Source: Saccharopolyspora hordei (GTDB lineage: Bacteria; Actinomycetota; Actinomycetes; Mycobacteriales; Pseudonocardiaceae). From it: a DNA stretch of 64,000 bases. The notes below the pieces were generated by a model. The model did not search any database. It was not told the origin of the DNA and saw nothing but the letters and a program-made list of their open reading frames with translations. Location: the NCBI RefSeq assembly GCF_013410345.1, contig NZ_JACCFJ010000001.1, positions 3,943,001 to 4,007,000 on the forward strand. Reading direction: 5' to 3'. Positions within the stretch are counted from its first letter, which is position 1. Every line of letters begins with the position of its first letter. Shown here one piece after another: positions 52,634 through 60,726 of the stretch. A program made the translations under genes and the position numbers.

Positions 52634-54544
52634 GTGATCCGCTCCGTTCTCGGCCTGGCCAGCGCCGCGCTGCTCGCCGCCGGTGCGGCCGCACCGGCGA
52701 CCGCTGCCCCGGAGGCGCCACCGCCCCAGATCACCCCGCAGCCGCAGCAGGTCGAGCAGCTCGGTGCCGACGTCCCCGTGCCGGAGCGGGTGGCCGTGGT
52801 GGTGGATCCCGAGGTCGACCGGCCGACCCGCGACCTGCTCGTCGCGGTGCTGCGCAGCGCCGGCGCGCAGCAGGTGGACGTCGTCGAAGCCGGTCAGCAG
52901 CCGGACGCCCCGCTCGCGGTGCGGGTCGGCGGCCTCGCCACCGAGGACGTCGCCCGCGGACTGCGCGACGCGGGCGTCGAGGTGCCGCCCGACCTGCCCG
53001 CCGAAGGCTACGCACTGGCCGTCCAGGACGGCTCGGTGGTGCTCGGCGGGGTCGACTCCGACGGGACCTACTACGCCGCGCAGACGCTGCGCCAACTGGT
53101 GCGCGGGCACGCGATCGCCGCTGCGGGGATCGTCGACCACCCGCTGATGCCGCTGCGCGGCGCGATCGAAGGCTTCTACGGCAGCCCCTGGACCCACCAG
53201 GAACGCCTGGACCAGCTCGCCTTCTACGGCGACGTCAAGCTCAACACCTATGTCTACGCGCCCAAGGACGACCCCTACCACCGGGAGCAGTGGCGTGACC
53301 CCTACCCGGCGGACAAGCTGGCCGAGCTCGGCGAGCTGGTCGAGCAGGGCACCGCGCACCACGTCAGGTTCACCTTCGCCCTCTCCCCCGGGCTGTCCAT
53401 CTGCTACAGCAGCGAGCAGGACTGGCAGGCGCTGGTCGCGAAGCTGCAGGCGATGTACGACCTCGGGGTGCGCGCGTTCTCGCTGCCGCTGGACGACATC
53501 GACCACACCACGTGGAACTGCGCCGAGGACGAGGCGAAGTACGGCGCACCCTCCCCGGGTTCGGCGGGGCAGGCGCAGGTGGACCTGCTCAACCGGGTGC
53601 AGCGCGAGTTCATCGCCACCCACGAGGGCGCGAAGCCGCTGCAGACCGTGCCCACCGAGTACTCCGACACCGAGGACAGCCCGTACAAGAAGACCATCCG
53701 GGAGCAGCTCGCCCCGGCGGTGGTGATGATGTGGACCGGGGTCGGCGTGGTCCCGCCGGAGATCACCGTGCCGCAGGCCGAAGAGGCCGCCGCGGTGTGG
53801 GGCCGCAAGGTCTTCGTGTGGGACAACTACCCGGTCAACGACTACGACGCGACCGAGGGCCGGCTGCTGCTCGCGCCCTACGCCGAGCGGGAGCCCGGGT
53901 TGCACGACCAGCTGTCCGGGATCGTGCTCAACCCGATGAACCAGGCCTCGGCGAGCAAGGTCGCCGAGTTCGGCGCCGCCGACTTCACCTGGAACGACAC
54001 CGCGTACGACCCGCAGCGGGCCTGGCAGGAGGCCGCCCGCTACCTCGCCGGCGGGGACCCGGCCACCACCGAGGCGCTGCTGGCGTTCTTCGACCTGGAG
54101 CACCTCGCCCCGACCTCGAACGGACAGGTGTGGCAACCGCAGGCGCCGGAGCTGGCACGGCGGCTCGACGAGTTCCGCGCGACGTGGGCCGACGACAAGG
54201 GCGCGGCGATCGCGGCGCTGCGGCCCTACGCGGAGCTGATCGCCGCTGCGCCCCAGCGGATCCGCGACGGGGTGGCCGATCCGGCGTTCGCCGCCGACGC
54301 CGCGCCGTGGCTGGACGCCACCGACCTGTGGGGCGCCGCGCTGCTGGCCAGCCTGGACGGCCTGCAGGCCCGGGCGGACGGCGACGAGGGCGCCGCCGAG
54401 CGGGAGTTCGCCGAGGCCGCCGACCTGGCGCGCCGGGCGGGCGAGATCCAGACGATCCCCGGCGAGACGCGGCCGCAGGGACCGGTGCGGGTCGGCGACG
54501 GCGTCCTCGACACCTTCATCGCCGACGCGCCTGGCCTGCGCTGA
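52634..54544 (+). CDS. Secreted GH84 beta-N-acetylglucosaminidase
   Basis: 636 residues. Signal peptide SVLGLASAALLAAGAAAPATA (residues 4-24). The N-terminal alpha/beta domain (residues ~30-170) is followed by the GH84 barrel: LRGAIEGFYGSPWTHQERLDQLAFYGDVKLNTYVYAPKDDPYHREQWR is diagnostic, and the catalytic Asp-Asp pair is in FSLPLDDIDHT. VWDNYPVND and FTWNDTAYDPQRAWQEA follow. GH84 enzymes remove terminal beta-linked N-acetylglucosamine by substrate-assisted catalysis. GTG 52634 is preceded by GGAGGAGG. A DasR-like site lies upstream. Confidence 0.93.
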   Translation: MIRSVLGLASAALLAAGAAAPATAAPEAPPPQITPQPQQVEQLGADVPVPERVAVVVDPEVDRPTRDLLVAVLRSAGAQQVDVVEAGQQPDAPLAVRVGGLATEDVARGLRDAGVEVPPDLPAEGYALAVQDGSVVLGGVDSDGTYYAAQTLRQLVRGHAIAAAGIVDHPLMPLRGAIEGFYGSPWTHQERLDQLAFYGDVKLNTYVYAPKDDPYHREQWRDPYPADKLAELGELVEQGTAHHVRFTFALSPGLSICYSSEQDWQALVAKLQAMYDLGVRAFSLPLDDIDHTTWNCAEDEAKYGAPSPGSAGQAQVDLLNRVQREFIATHEGAKPLQTVPTEYSDTEDSPYKKTIREQLAPAVVMMWTGVGVVPPEITVPQAEEAAAVWGRKVFVWDNYPVNDYDATEGRLLLAPYAEREPGLHDQLSGIVLNPMNQASASKVAEFGAADFTWNDTAYDPQRAWQEAARYLAGGDPATTEALLAFFDLEHLAPTSNGQVWQPQAPELARRLDEFRATWADDKGAAIAALRPYAELIAAAPQRIRDGVADPAFAADAAPWLDATDLWGAALLASLDGLQARADGDEGAAEREFAEAADLARRAGEIQTIPGETRPQGPVRVGDGVLDTFIADAPGLR

Positions 54545-54548
54545 GGCC

Positions 54549-55694
54549 TCACCCGCGGTCGGCCAGCAGGTCGGTGACCAGCTGGCTGACCTGGTCGGTC
54601 TCGATCAGGAAGCCGTCGTGCCCGTGCGGCGAGGTGATGGTGGCGACCGGACCGGCTCCCGGGATCAGCTCGGCGAGCTGCCGCTGCTGCTCCAGCGGGA
54701 ACAACCGGTCGCTGTCCACCCCGGCGACCCGGGTGCGGGCCGTGACCCGGCGCAGCGCGGCCGCCACCCCGCCCCGGCCGCGACCCACGTCGTGCCCCGA
54801 CATGGCCTGTGCGAGCACCACGTAGCTGGCCGCGTCGAACCGGCGGGCGAGCTTGTCCGCGTGGTGGTCCAGGTAGGACTCGACCGCGTACCTGCCGCCG
54901 TACCAGGGGTGCTCGCCGTCCTGGTGCGCGGTGCCGAACCGCTGCTCCAGCTCGTGCGGGCTCCGGTAGGTGATGTGCGCGATCCGCCGCGCCACCCCCA
55001 GGCCCGCGTGCGGGCCGCGCCCGTCCGGCAGGTCGTGGTAGTGGCCGCCGAGCCAGTCCGGGTCGCTGCGGATCGCCTCGATCTGGGCCGCCGACCAGGC
55101 GATCTGCTCCGCGGAGGACACCGCGCAGCAGCACAGCAGCAGCGCGGCGGAGACCCGCTCCGGGTGTCCCGCCGCCCACTCCAGCGCCCGCATCCCGCCG
55201 AACGAGCCGCCCATCACCGCCGCCCAGCGCCGGATGCCGAGCGCGTCGGCGAGCCGCACCTCCGCCTGCACCGCGTCCCGCACCGTCACCGCTGGGAACC
55301 GCCCGCCCCACGGCCTGCCGTCGGGCGCGGTGCTCGCCGGGCCGGTGCTGCCCTGGCACCCGCCGAGGACGTTCGGGGCGACCACGAACCAGCGGTCGGT
55401 GTCCAGCGCCCGTCCGGGCCCGACGAGCCCGTCCCACCAGCCGGGGCTGGGGTGCCCCTCGTCCGCCGGGCCCGCCACGTGGCTGTCCCCGGTCAGGGCG
55501 TGCAGCACCAGCACGGCGTTGGACGCGTCCGCGTTGAGCTCGCCCCAGGTCTCGTAGGCCAGCTCGACCTGCGGGAGCACACCACCGGCTTCCAGCACCA
55601 GCGGTTCGGGCAGCCGGAACCAGCGCCGGCGACCGGCGGGGTTCCCCTCCCGCCACGCGCCGGTGGCGGGAGGGGAACCGTGCGTCCGGGTCAT
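54549..55694 (-). CDS. metX: Homoserine O-acetyltransferase
   Basis: 381 residues, alpha/beta-hydrolase fold acyltransferase; activates homoserine with acetyl-CoA. Family signatures: ELAYETWGELNADASNAVLVLHALTGDSHV, VVAPNVLGGCQGSTGP, nucleophile AVMGGSFGGMRALEW and the C-terminal His in TSPHGHDGFLIE. It directly follows and overlaps metY by 4 bases (ATGA), so the two methionine-pathway enzymes are made together. Confidence 0.95.
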   Translation of the reverse strand: MTRTHGSPPATGAWREGNPAGRRRWFRLPEPLVLEAGGVLPQVELAYETWGELNADASNAVLVLHALTGDSHVAGPADEGHPSPGWWDGLVGPGRALDTDRWFVVAPNVLGGCQGSTGPASTAPDGRPWGGRFPAVTVRDAVQAEVRLADALGIRRWAAVMGGSFGGMRALEWAAGHPERVSAALLLCCCAVSSAEQIAWSAAQIEAIRSDPDWLGGHYHDLPDGRGPHAGLGVARRIAHITYRSPHELEQRFGTAHQDGEHPWYGGRYAVESYLDHHADKLARRFDAASYVVLAQAMSGHDVGRGRGGVAAALRRVTARTRVAGVDSDRLFPLEQQRQLAELIPGAGPVATITSPHGHDGFLIETDQVSQLVTDLLADRG

Positions 55695-57016
55695 CGCTCC
55701 AGCTCGGCCTTTGCCGCTCGGAAACCGGCTTCGAGGTCGGCCTTGAGGTCCTCCACCGCCTCGATGCCCACCGACAGCCGCACCAGGCCGGGGGTCACGC
55801 CGGCCAGCCGCTGGTCGTGCTCGCTGAGCTGGCTGTGCGTGGTGCTCGCCGGGTGCGCGATGAGGCTGCGCACGTCACCGATGTTGACCAGGTGGCTGAA
55901 CAGCTCCACGCCGTCGACGAACGCCCGCCCGGCGTCGACGCCCCCGCGCAGCTCGAAGGAGACGATCGCACCGGCCCCGCCCGGCAGGTACTTCTGCGCG
56001 AGCCCGTGCCACGGGCTGCTGGGAAGCCCCGCGTAGTGCACGGATTCGACCTCGTCGCGGGTGCTCAGCCACTCGGCGAGCTGCTGGGCGTTGCGCACGT
56101 GCCGCTCGATGCGCAGCGACAGCGTCTCCAGGCCCTGCAGCAGCAGGAAGGCGTTGAACGGCGAGATCGCCGGTCCGATGTCGCGCAGGCCCTGCACCCG
56201 CAGCTTCGCGGCGAACGCGCCGTGGCCCAGGGCCGGCCAGTACTGCAGACCGTGGTAGCTGGGGTCGGGCTCGACGAAGCCCGGGAACCGCTCGCTGTGC
56301 GCGCCGAAGTCGAAGGTCCCGCCGTCCACGACGATCCCGCCGATGGCGGTGCCGTGCCCGCCGAGGTACTTGGTGGCCGAGTGCACCACGATGTCGGCAC
56401 CGTGCTCGATCGGCCGCAGCAGGTACGGGGTCGTCACCGTGTTGTCCACGACCAGCGGCACCCCGACCTCGTGCGCGAGGTCGGCGACGGCCCGCACGTC
56501 GAGCACGTTCGAGCGCGGGTTGCCCAGCGCTTCGCCGAAGAACAGCTTGGTGTTGGGCCGCACGGCCGCCCGCCACTGCTCGAGGTCGTCGGGGTCCTCG
56601 ACGAAGCTGACCTCGATGCCGAGCTTCGGCAGCGTGTGGTGGAACAGGTTGTGCGTGCCGCCGTACAGCGACGAGCTGGACACCACGTGGTCACCGGCCT
56701 GCGCGAGGGTCAGCACGGTGAGCGTCTCGGCGGCCTGCCCGGAGGCCAGGGCCACCGCCGCCACGCCGCCTTCCAGCGCCGCCACCCGGTTCTCCAGCAC
56801 CTCCTGGGTGGGGTTGTTGATCCGGGTGTAGATGTTGCCGGTCTCGCTGAGGTTGAACAGGTTGGCCGCGTGCTCGGTGTCCCGGAAGACGTAGGAGGTG
56901 GTCTGGTAGATCGGCACCGCCCGCGCCCCGGTGGTGGGGTCGGGCACGGCACCGGCGTGCACCTGGAGGGTGTCGAACGACCACGCGGAACGGTCGTTGG
57001 CAGCGTCAGCGCTCAC
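55691..57016 (-). CDS. metY: O-acetylhomoserine sulfhydrylase
   Basis: 441 residues, Cys/Met-metabolism PLP enzyme. It replaces the acetyl group with sulfide to form homocysteine. Signatures: [87 protein letters not shown] with the PLP Lys, and [27 protein letters not shown] 57016 is chosen for the GGAGAGAGA before it. A short leader peptide ending in Cys stands 146 bases upstream. Confidence 0.95.
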   Translation of the reverse strand: MSADAANDRSAWSFDTLQVHAGAVPDPTTGARAVPIYQTTSYVFRDTEHAANLFNLSETGNIYTRINNPTQEVLENRVAALEGGVAAVALASGQAAETLTVLTLAQAGDHVVSSSSLYGGTHNLFHHTLPKLGIEVSFVEDPDDLEQWRAAVRPNTKLFFGEALGNPRSNVLDVRAVADLAHEVGVPLVVDNTVTTPYLLRPIEHGADIVVHSATKYLGGHGTAIGGIVVDGGTFDFGAHSERFPGFVEPDPSYHGLQYWPALGHGAFAAKLRVQGLRDIGPAISPFNAFLLLQGLETLSLRIERHVRNAQQLAEWLSTRDEVESVHYAGLPSSPWHGLAQKYLPGGAGAIVSFELRGGVDAGRAFVDGVELFSHLVNIGDVRSLIAHPASTTHSQLSEHDQRLAGVTPGLVRLSVGIEAVEDLKADLEAGFRAAKAELER

Positions 57017-57161
57017 AGCTTCTCTCTCCTGGAGTGGGTACGGTCGTGCGGTGCGACCACGCGCTCGCACCTGTGGCGGTGTGCCGCAGGTCGCGGGAAC
57101 GTGCGGTCAGACCGCCACGGGGAGGTCACGGCCGCTGCGCTCCGCGCGCGGCAGAGGTGGA
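57017..57161 (-). other. Leader region between the Cys-ending peptide and metY
   Basis: 145 bases with GC-rich stem potential, for instance GCGG-TCTGA-CCGC around 57105-57119 (minus strand). No S-box, SAM-IV or other known methionine riboswitch pattern is seen. Probably the attenuator or spacer downstream of the leader peptide. Confidence 0.4.
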
Positions 57162-57224
57162 TCAACACGCCGAGGCGGTCACACGCACGAGGTCGACGTG
57201 CCGACGGGCAACCAAACGGATCAC
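57162..57224 (-). CDS. Putative cysteine/sulfur-responsive leader peptide upstream of metYX
   Basis: 20 codons from GTG 57224 (or 17 from TTG 57215) to TGA 57162-57164, minus strand, directly upstream of metY in the same direction. The peptide ends ARRHVDLVRVTASAC. The RRHVDL(x)RV core with Cys at the end is the pattern I know from short actinobacterial 'putative leader peptides' placed before sulfur-metabolism genes. A GGAG sits 3 bases before GTG and 12 before TTG. Translation near the Cys codon could couple metYX expression to cysteine supply. The feature type is a tiny ORF, so independent evidence is needed. Confidence 0.7.
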   Translation of the reverse strand: MIRLVARRHVDLVRVTASAC

Positions 57225-57330
57225 GCTCCGCAGCGTAACGACACGCGTGCTCTGCGCAACCCTTCCCATGATTCGGGAACCGCGCGGTCGGCAGGTCGCC
57301 GCGACTGTCCGCAGTGGAGCGCCGGACGGT

Positions 57331-57705
57331 TCAGCCGCGTTCCCCGAGGGAGCGCCAGCGCAGCTTCTCCCGCTCGCGCTTGGGGAGTCCGGCGACGACC
57401 AGGTCGTAGGAGTCCTCGACCAGCTCGAGGACCAGCTCGTCCGGCACCGAACCGTCGAGCACGACGGTGTTCCAGTGCCGCTTGTTCAGGTGGTAGCCGG
57501 GGGTGATGGCCGGGTAGCTCAGGCGCAGCTGCACGGCCAGGTCCGGATCGCACTTGAGCGAGACCCGCAGCGGCTCGGCGTCCAGCCGGCTGATCGCGAA
57601 GATCCTCCCGCCGACCTTGAACACGCTGTTGTGCTCGTCGAACGGGAACTCCTCGCGCGCGCCGGTCAGCGCCAGGCACGCGGCCTTGAGCTCGTGCGGT
57701 GTCAT
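57331..57705 (-). CDS. MmcQ/YjbR family protein (DNA-binding-like fold)
   Basis: 124 residues, whole length of the family. It contains MTPHELKAACLALTGAREEFPFDEHNSVFKVGGRIFAI, LRVSLKCDPDLAVQLRLSYPAITPGYHLNKRHWNTVVLDGSVPDELVLELVEDSYDLVVAGLPKR. YjbR proteins have a CyaY-like fold; DNA binding was suggested but the function is unknown. ATG 57705. It lies upstream of the metYX leader, same strand. Confidence 0.9.
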   Translation of the reverse strand: MTPHELKAACLALTGAREEFPFDEHNSVFKVGGRIFAISRLDAEPLRVSLKCDPDLAVQLRLSYPAITPGYHLNKRHWNTVVLDGSVPDELVLELVEDSYDLVVAGLPKREREKLRWRSLGERG

Positions 57706-57766
57706 GCCGAGAACCTAACCCGGACCACCGACACCGACGCGCCGGTGACCCGCGCGCGGGCGGGTG

Positions 57767-57772
57767 TAGCCT
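57767..57772 (+). promoter_or_regulatory. Candidate -10 element of the small-ORF region
   Basis: TAGCCT within GGGTGTAGCCTGG, a common actinobacterial -10 form. It stands 30 bases before the hairpin at 57802-57843. No good -35 can be named. Confidence 0.4.
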
Positions 57773-57801
57773 GGCCCCGCTGGCCGCGTGCCGAGGCACC
57801 T

Positions 57802-57843
57802 CCCCCCAGTGGCCGACGCACGCGGCCGGCTCTGACTGGGGGG
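57802..57843 (+). promoter_or_regulatory. Hairpin that would cover a ribosome-binding site
   Basis: CCCCCCAGT (57802-57810) pairs exactly with ACTGGGGGG (57835-57843); the loop has an inner GGCCG/CGGCC pairing. The right arm is the only purine-rich stretch in front of GTG 57850 (6 bases away), so folding would hide it. This is the layout of translation-controlling RNA elements, but the class is unknown. Confidence 0.45.
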
Positions 57844-57849
57844 CTCCTC

Positions 57850-57903
57850 GTGGCGATCACGCATCGTGCACCCGACCCCGCCGGTCGCTCCTCCCCGCGA
57901 TGA
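57850..57903 (+). CDS. Possible 17-codon leader ORF
   Basis: GTG 57850 to TGA 57901-57903, reading VAITHRAPDPAGRSSPR. The GGGGGG six bases before the start lies in the hairpin stem. It ends with an ATGA overlap to another open frame at 57900. Short leader ORF or chance; the RNA hairpin is the main reason to list it. Confidence 0.25.
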   Translation: MAITHRAPDPAGRSSPR

Positions 57904-58008
57904 TCGACCGGCGCGATCAGCCCACCGCGTTGGGCCGAACGGGTCAACGTCGTCGGTCGCGCGTCACCGCCCCCGCACGAAGCAGTCCCAGCTGCGGAGG
58001 TGGGGAGG

Positions 58009-58161
58009 ATGGGCCAACTCGGTCACCACGTGCGACCGGCCAGGCAGTGCCGGCCCGAGGCGCACCACGTGGACGCGCTGACCGCGACGCCGCGCCGGCG
58101 GTGGGTGGTCGCCGGGGCGGCTGCGCTGGTCCGCTCGCGCAGTCCGGAGCACACGTCATGA
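58009..58161 (+). CDS. Small ORF coupled to the next gene
   Basis: 50 codons from ATG 58009, with GGAGG eight bases before, reading GQLGHHVRPARQCRPEAHHVDALTATPRRRWVVAGAAALVRSRSPEHTS. It ends in an ATGA overlap with the 58158 gene, the arrangement of real translationally coupled genes. Rich in His and Arg with one Cys; no family recognised. Confidence 0.4.
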   Translation: MGQLGHHVRPARQCRPEAHHVDALTATPRRRWVVAGAAALVRSRSPEHTS

Positions 58162-58382
58162 GCCGCACCGTGGCGGTCCGGTTCGCCTCCGGGGTCACCA
58201 GCGAATCCCGCCGCGAGGCGCACCTGGCGACCTGGCCGGGCACGGGCGTCCCGGCCACCTGGCTGACGTTCTGCGGGATGGAGATCCCCGCGCACCAGGC
58301 CGAGGTCTTCGACAGACCGGCCGGCATGCCGTGCATGCGGTGCCTGACCGACGCCACCCCCTCGATCACGGGAGGGCCCTGA
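58158..58382 (+). CDS. Small Cys-containing protein of unknown function
   Basis: 74 residues. The C-terminal half has WLTFCGMEIPAHQAEVFDRPAGMPCMRCLTD: a Cys, then a C-x2-C pair about 21 residues later, with His and Asp between, which could bind a metal ion. The N-terminal half (RTVAVRFASGVTSESRREAHLATWPGTG) is a soluble region. I remember short Pseudonocardiaceae proteins with the same 'AGMPCMRCL' ending but no assigned role. It overlaps the upstream small ORF (ATGA), and a strong hairpin follows. Confidence 0.6.
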   Translation: MSRTVAVRFASGVTSESRREAHLATWPGTGVPATWLTFCGMEIPAHQAEVFDRPAGMPCMRCLTDATPSITGGP

Positions 58383-58425
58383 CGCTCCCGCCGCTCCCGG
58401 GATCGCCGACCGGCCCCGCACAGCG

Positions 58426-58466
58426 CGAGGGTCTGGACCCGGTGCACCACCAGACCCAGACCCTCG
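58426..58466. terminator. Terminator hairpin after the small Cys protein
   Basis: CGAGGGTCTGG (58426-58436) pairs exactly with CCAGACCCTCG (58456-58466), an 11-base stem. It stands between convergent genes (58382 and 58531). Confidence 0.75.
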
Positions 58467-58530
58467 CCACTGGATTCCCGATCAAGGGTTCCCAGACCCC
58501 GTCATCCCGGGGTGCCCTCCGGCAGCCGCG

Positions 58531-58869
58531 TCAGTCCACGAACAGCACGGAGCGCACCAGCACCCCGGGCGGCGCGGTCTCCCCCGCCCGCAGGACGAAG
58601 TAGGCGTCCGAGGCACAATCCGCGTCCGCGAAGGCGACCGCCGTCTCGGTCGTCCCGTTGTGCACCCGGTACGCCGAGGCGTCCACCGCGTCCAGCAGGT
58701 CCAGCCGGTGGCAGACGCGCCCCTCCGGGTCGTGGAGCGCGGTCCGGAACACCTGGCCCTCGCGCTGGAACGAGTAGGCGAAGTCGCCCTCCGCGGCCAG
58801 CGCGGAACCCGGCAGGGACAGCAGCACGCCGACCGCACCGAGAGCGGCGGCAGTAGCGCGAAGACGCAT
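58531..58869 (-). CDS. Small secreted protein of unknown function
   Basis: 112 residues, ATG 58869 with AAAGGA before it. The signal peptide LRATAAALGAVGVLLSLPGSALA is cleaved after ALA, leaving a ~87-residue exported domain, AEGDFAYSFQREGQVFRTALHDPEGRVCHRLDL ... AFADADCASDAYFVLRAGE ... VLVRSVLFVD. Two Cys (in GRVCHR and DADCAS) could form a disulfide. The composition resembles small secreted actinobacterial hypothetical proteins. No catalytic motif. It reads the same way as the egt genes 130 bases upstream but has its own signal. Confidence 0.7.
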   Translation of the reverse strand: MRLRATAAALGAVGVLLSLPGSALAAEGDFAYSFQREGQVFRTALHDPEGRVCHRLDLLDAVDASAYRVHNGTTETAVAFADADCASDAYFVLRAGETAPPGVLVRSVLFVD

Positions 58870-58999
58870 GGATCGTCCTTTCACCAGGAGGATTGCGGCA
58901 CGTGCAGGACAGATCCTCCGGCGCGCGGCACCCGCCGCCAGCCCGATCACCCTCCGGTGGGGTGGCCGAGCGCGAAGTTCACCGGTCAGCCGGACCCGT

Positions 59000-59971
59000 T
59001 CACCGCGCCACCGCCAGTGACACCGCGAAGTCGCCCGCGTCGTCGAGCCACCACTGCTGCAGCTCGAAACCGGCGGCGGCGAGCTCGTCGTCGACCCGCG
59101 CCCGCCGGAACTTCGCCGACACCTCGGTGCGGACCTCCTCGCCCTCGGCGAGCTCCGCGGTCAGCGCCAGCCCTGCCAACCGCACCCGCATCGGCCGCTC
59201 GGCGCGCAACCGCATCTCGATCCACTCCTGCTCGGCGTTCCACAGCGCCACGTGCTGGAACGCCTCGGGGACGAAGTCGGCCCCCAGCTCGCGGTTGAGC
59301 ACGCGCAGCACGTTGCGGTTGAACTCCGCGGTCACCCCCAGCGCGTCGTCGTAGGCGCGGACCAGCCGATCCGGGTCCTTCACCAGGTCGGTGCCCAGCA
59401 GCAGCCACTCCCCGGGCCGCAGCGCCGCGCGGACCGAGGCGAAGAAGCCCGCCCGTTCCGCGGGCAGCAGGTTGCCGATGGTGCCGCCGAGGAACGCCAC
59501 CAACCGGTCGGGACCCGCGTCGAGGGCGGCCATCCCGCTGGTGAAGTCGTCGACCACCCCGCGCACCAGCAGCTCCGGGTAGTCCAGTGCGATGGCGTCC
59601 ACCGCCGCGCGCAACGCCGATCCGGAGACGTCCAGCGGCACGAACCGGCGCAGCGTCCCGTGCTTGTGCAACGCGTCGAGCAGCAACCGGGTCTTCTCCG
59701 ACGACCCCGAGCCGAGCTCCACCAGGGTGGCCGCCCCGGTGGTCTCGGCGACGTCCATCGCGTGGCGCTGCAGGACCTGCTGCTCGGCCCGGGTCTGGTA
59801 GTACTCCGGCAAGGTGGTGATCCGCTCGAACAGCTCGCTGCCGGTCGCGTCGTAGAACCACTTGGGCGACAACCACTTCGGCCGCTCGGTCAGCCCCGCG
59901 CGGGCGTCGGCGCGCAGCTCGCGAGCCGCGTCCTCGTCGGTGAACCGCACGATCAGTTCCGGTTCGCTCAT
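59000..59971 (-). CDS. egtD: L-histidine N-alpha-methyltransferase
   Basis: 323 residues. It methylates histidine to hercynine with three SAM, the first step of ergothioneine synthesis. RPKWLSPKWFYDATGSELFERITTLPEYYQTRAE is the family beginning; the SAM site is LVELGSGSSEKTRLLLDAL, with the conserved FLGGTIGNLLP and EFNRNVLRVLNRELGADF. ATG 59971 overlaps the egtC stop by one base. Fourth and last gene of the cluster. Confidence 0.96.
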   Translation of the reverse strand: MSEPELIVRFTDEDAARELRADARAGLTERPKWLSPKWFYDATGSELFERITTLPEYYQTRAEQQVLQRHAMDVAETTGAATLVELGSGSSEKTRLLLDALHKHGTLRRFVPLDVSGSALRAAVDAIALDYPELLVRGVVDDFTSGMAALDAGPDRLVAFLGGTIGNLLPAERAGFFASVRAALRPGEWLLLGTDLVKDPDRLVRAYDDALGVTAEFNRNVLRVLNRELGADFVPEAFQHVALWNAEQEWIEMRLRAERPMRVRLAGLALTAELAEGEEVRTEVSAKFRRARVDDELAAAGFELQQWWLDDAGDFAVSLAVAR

Positions 59972-60723
59972 CACTCCCCCCTCTCGGCCAACGGCCGCAC
60001 CTGGACGTCGTGGACGGACGCCACGACCACGCTCCGGTCTGGCACGGCGCGCCATCCCTCCCGCGCGCCGAACGGTTCGGACGCCACCGTCACCGCGGCG
60101 GGCTCCTGGCGCACCCACAACGAGTGCGTCCACGTGGTGGCCACCAGCCGTGCGCCGTCGCTGTAGAGCAGGTTCAGCCGCGATCCCGGGGCGGCGTCGG
60201 CCACCTCGCCCACCAGCTCCGGCACCGCCACCTCCGGGTCGGCCCCGGCCAGCAGCCGCTGCCGCAGCAGCGCCCACAGCAGCGCCGAGTCGGTCACCGC
60301 CTCCAGGGACAGCAGGTCGACCACGTCCAACCGGGCGGCCGGCTTGGCCACCGAGTCCGGCCAGCCGGCGACCCGCCCGTTGTGGCTGAACAGCCGGGTG
60401 CCGTCGGTGAACGGCGCGCACGCCTCGGCCACCACCGGCATGCCGACCGTCGCCGAGCGCACCGCGGCGACCACCGCACCGCTGTGCACCTCACGTGCGA
60501 CGTCGCGGAAGGAGGTGTCGGTCCACATCGGAACGGCCGCCCGGTACCGGGCCGTGGTGCCGTCCGCGCGGTGCCAGCCGACGCCGAACCCGTCGGCGTT
60601 GACGGTGCCGCCGCCGCGCATGTCGGTGGGCGCCCACGTCTGCTCCAGCAGCGCGTGGTCGGGTTCCAGCAGCAGGTCGGCGAGCGCGACCTCCGGGCCC
60701 AGGTACCCCAGGTGTCGGCACAT
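59971..60723 (-). CDS. egtC: Gamma-glutamyl-hercynylcysteine sulfoxide amidohydrolase
   Basis: 250 residues, class II glutamine amidotransferase fold. The N-terminal Cys nucleophile (MCRHLGYLGP) follows Met removal. GTVNADGFGVGWH, SGAVVAAVRSAT and LFSHNGRVAGWPD are the family blocks. It removes the gamma-glutamyl group from the EgtB product. Overlaps egtD by one base; 3 bases separate it from egtB. Confidence 0.95.
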   Translation of the reverse strand: MCRHLGYLGPEVALADLLLEPDHALLEQTWAPTDMRGGGTVNADGFGVGWHRADGTTARYRAAVPMWTDTSFRDVAREVHSGAVVAAVRSATVGMPVVAEACAPFTDGTRLFSHNGRVAGWPDSVAKPAARLDVVDLLSLEAVTDSALLWALLRQRLLAGADPEVAVPELVGEVADAAPGSRLNLLYSDGARLVATTWTHSLWVRQEPAAVTVASEPFGAREGWRAVPDRSVVVASVHDVQVRPLAERGE

Positions 60724-60726
60724 GGG

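Noticed and set aside
57017-57330. SAM riboswitch (S-box or SAM-IV) before metY
   Set aside because: None of the conserved core segments is visible. The leader peptide fits better.
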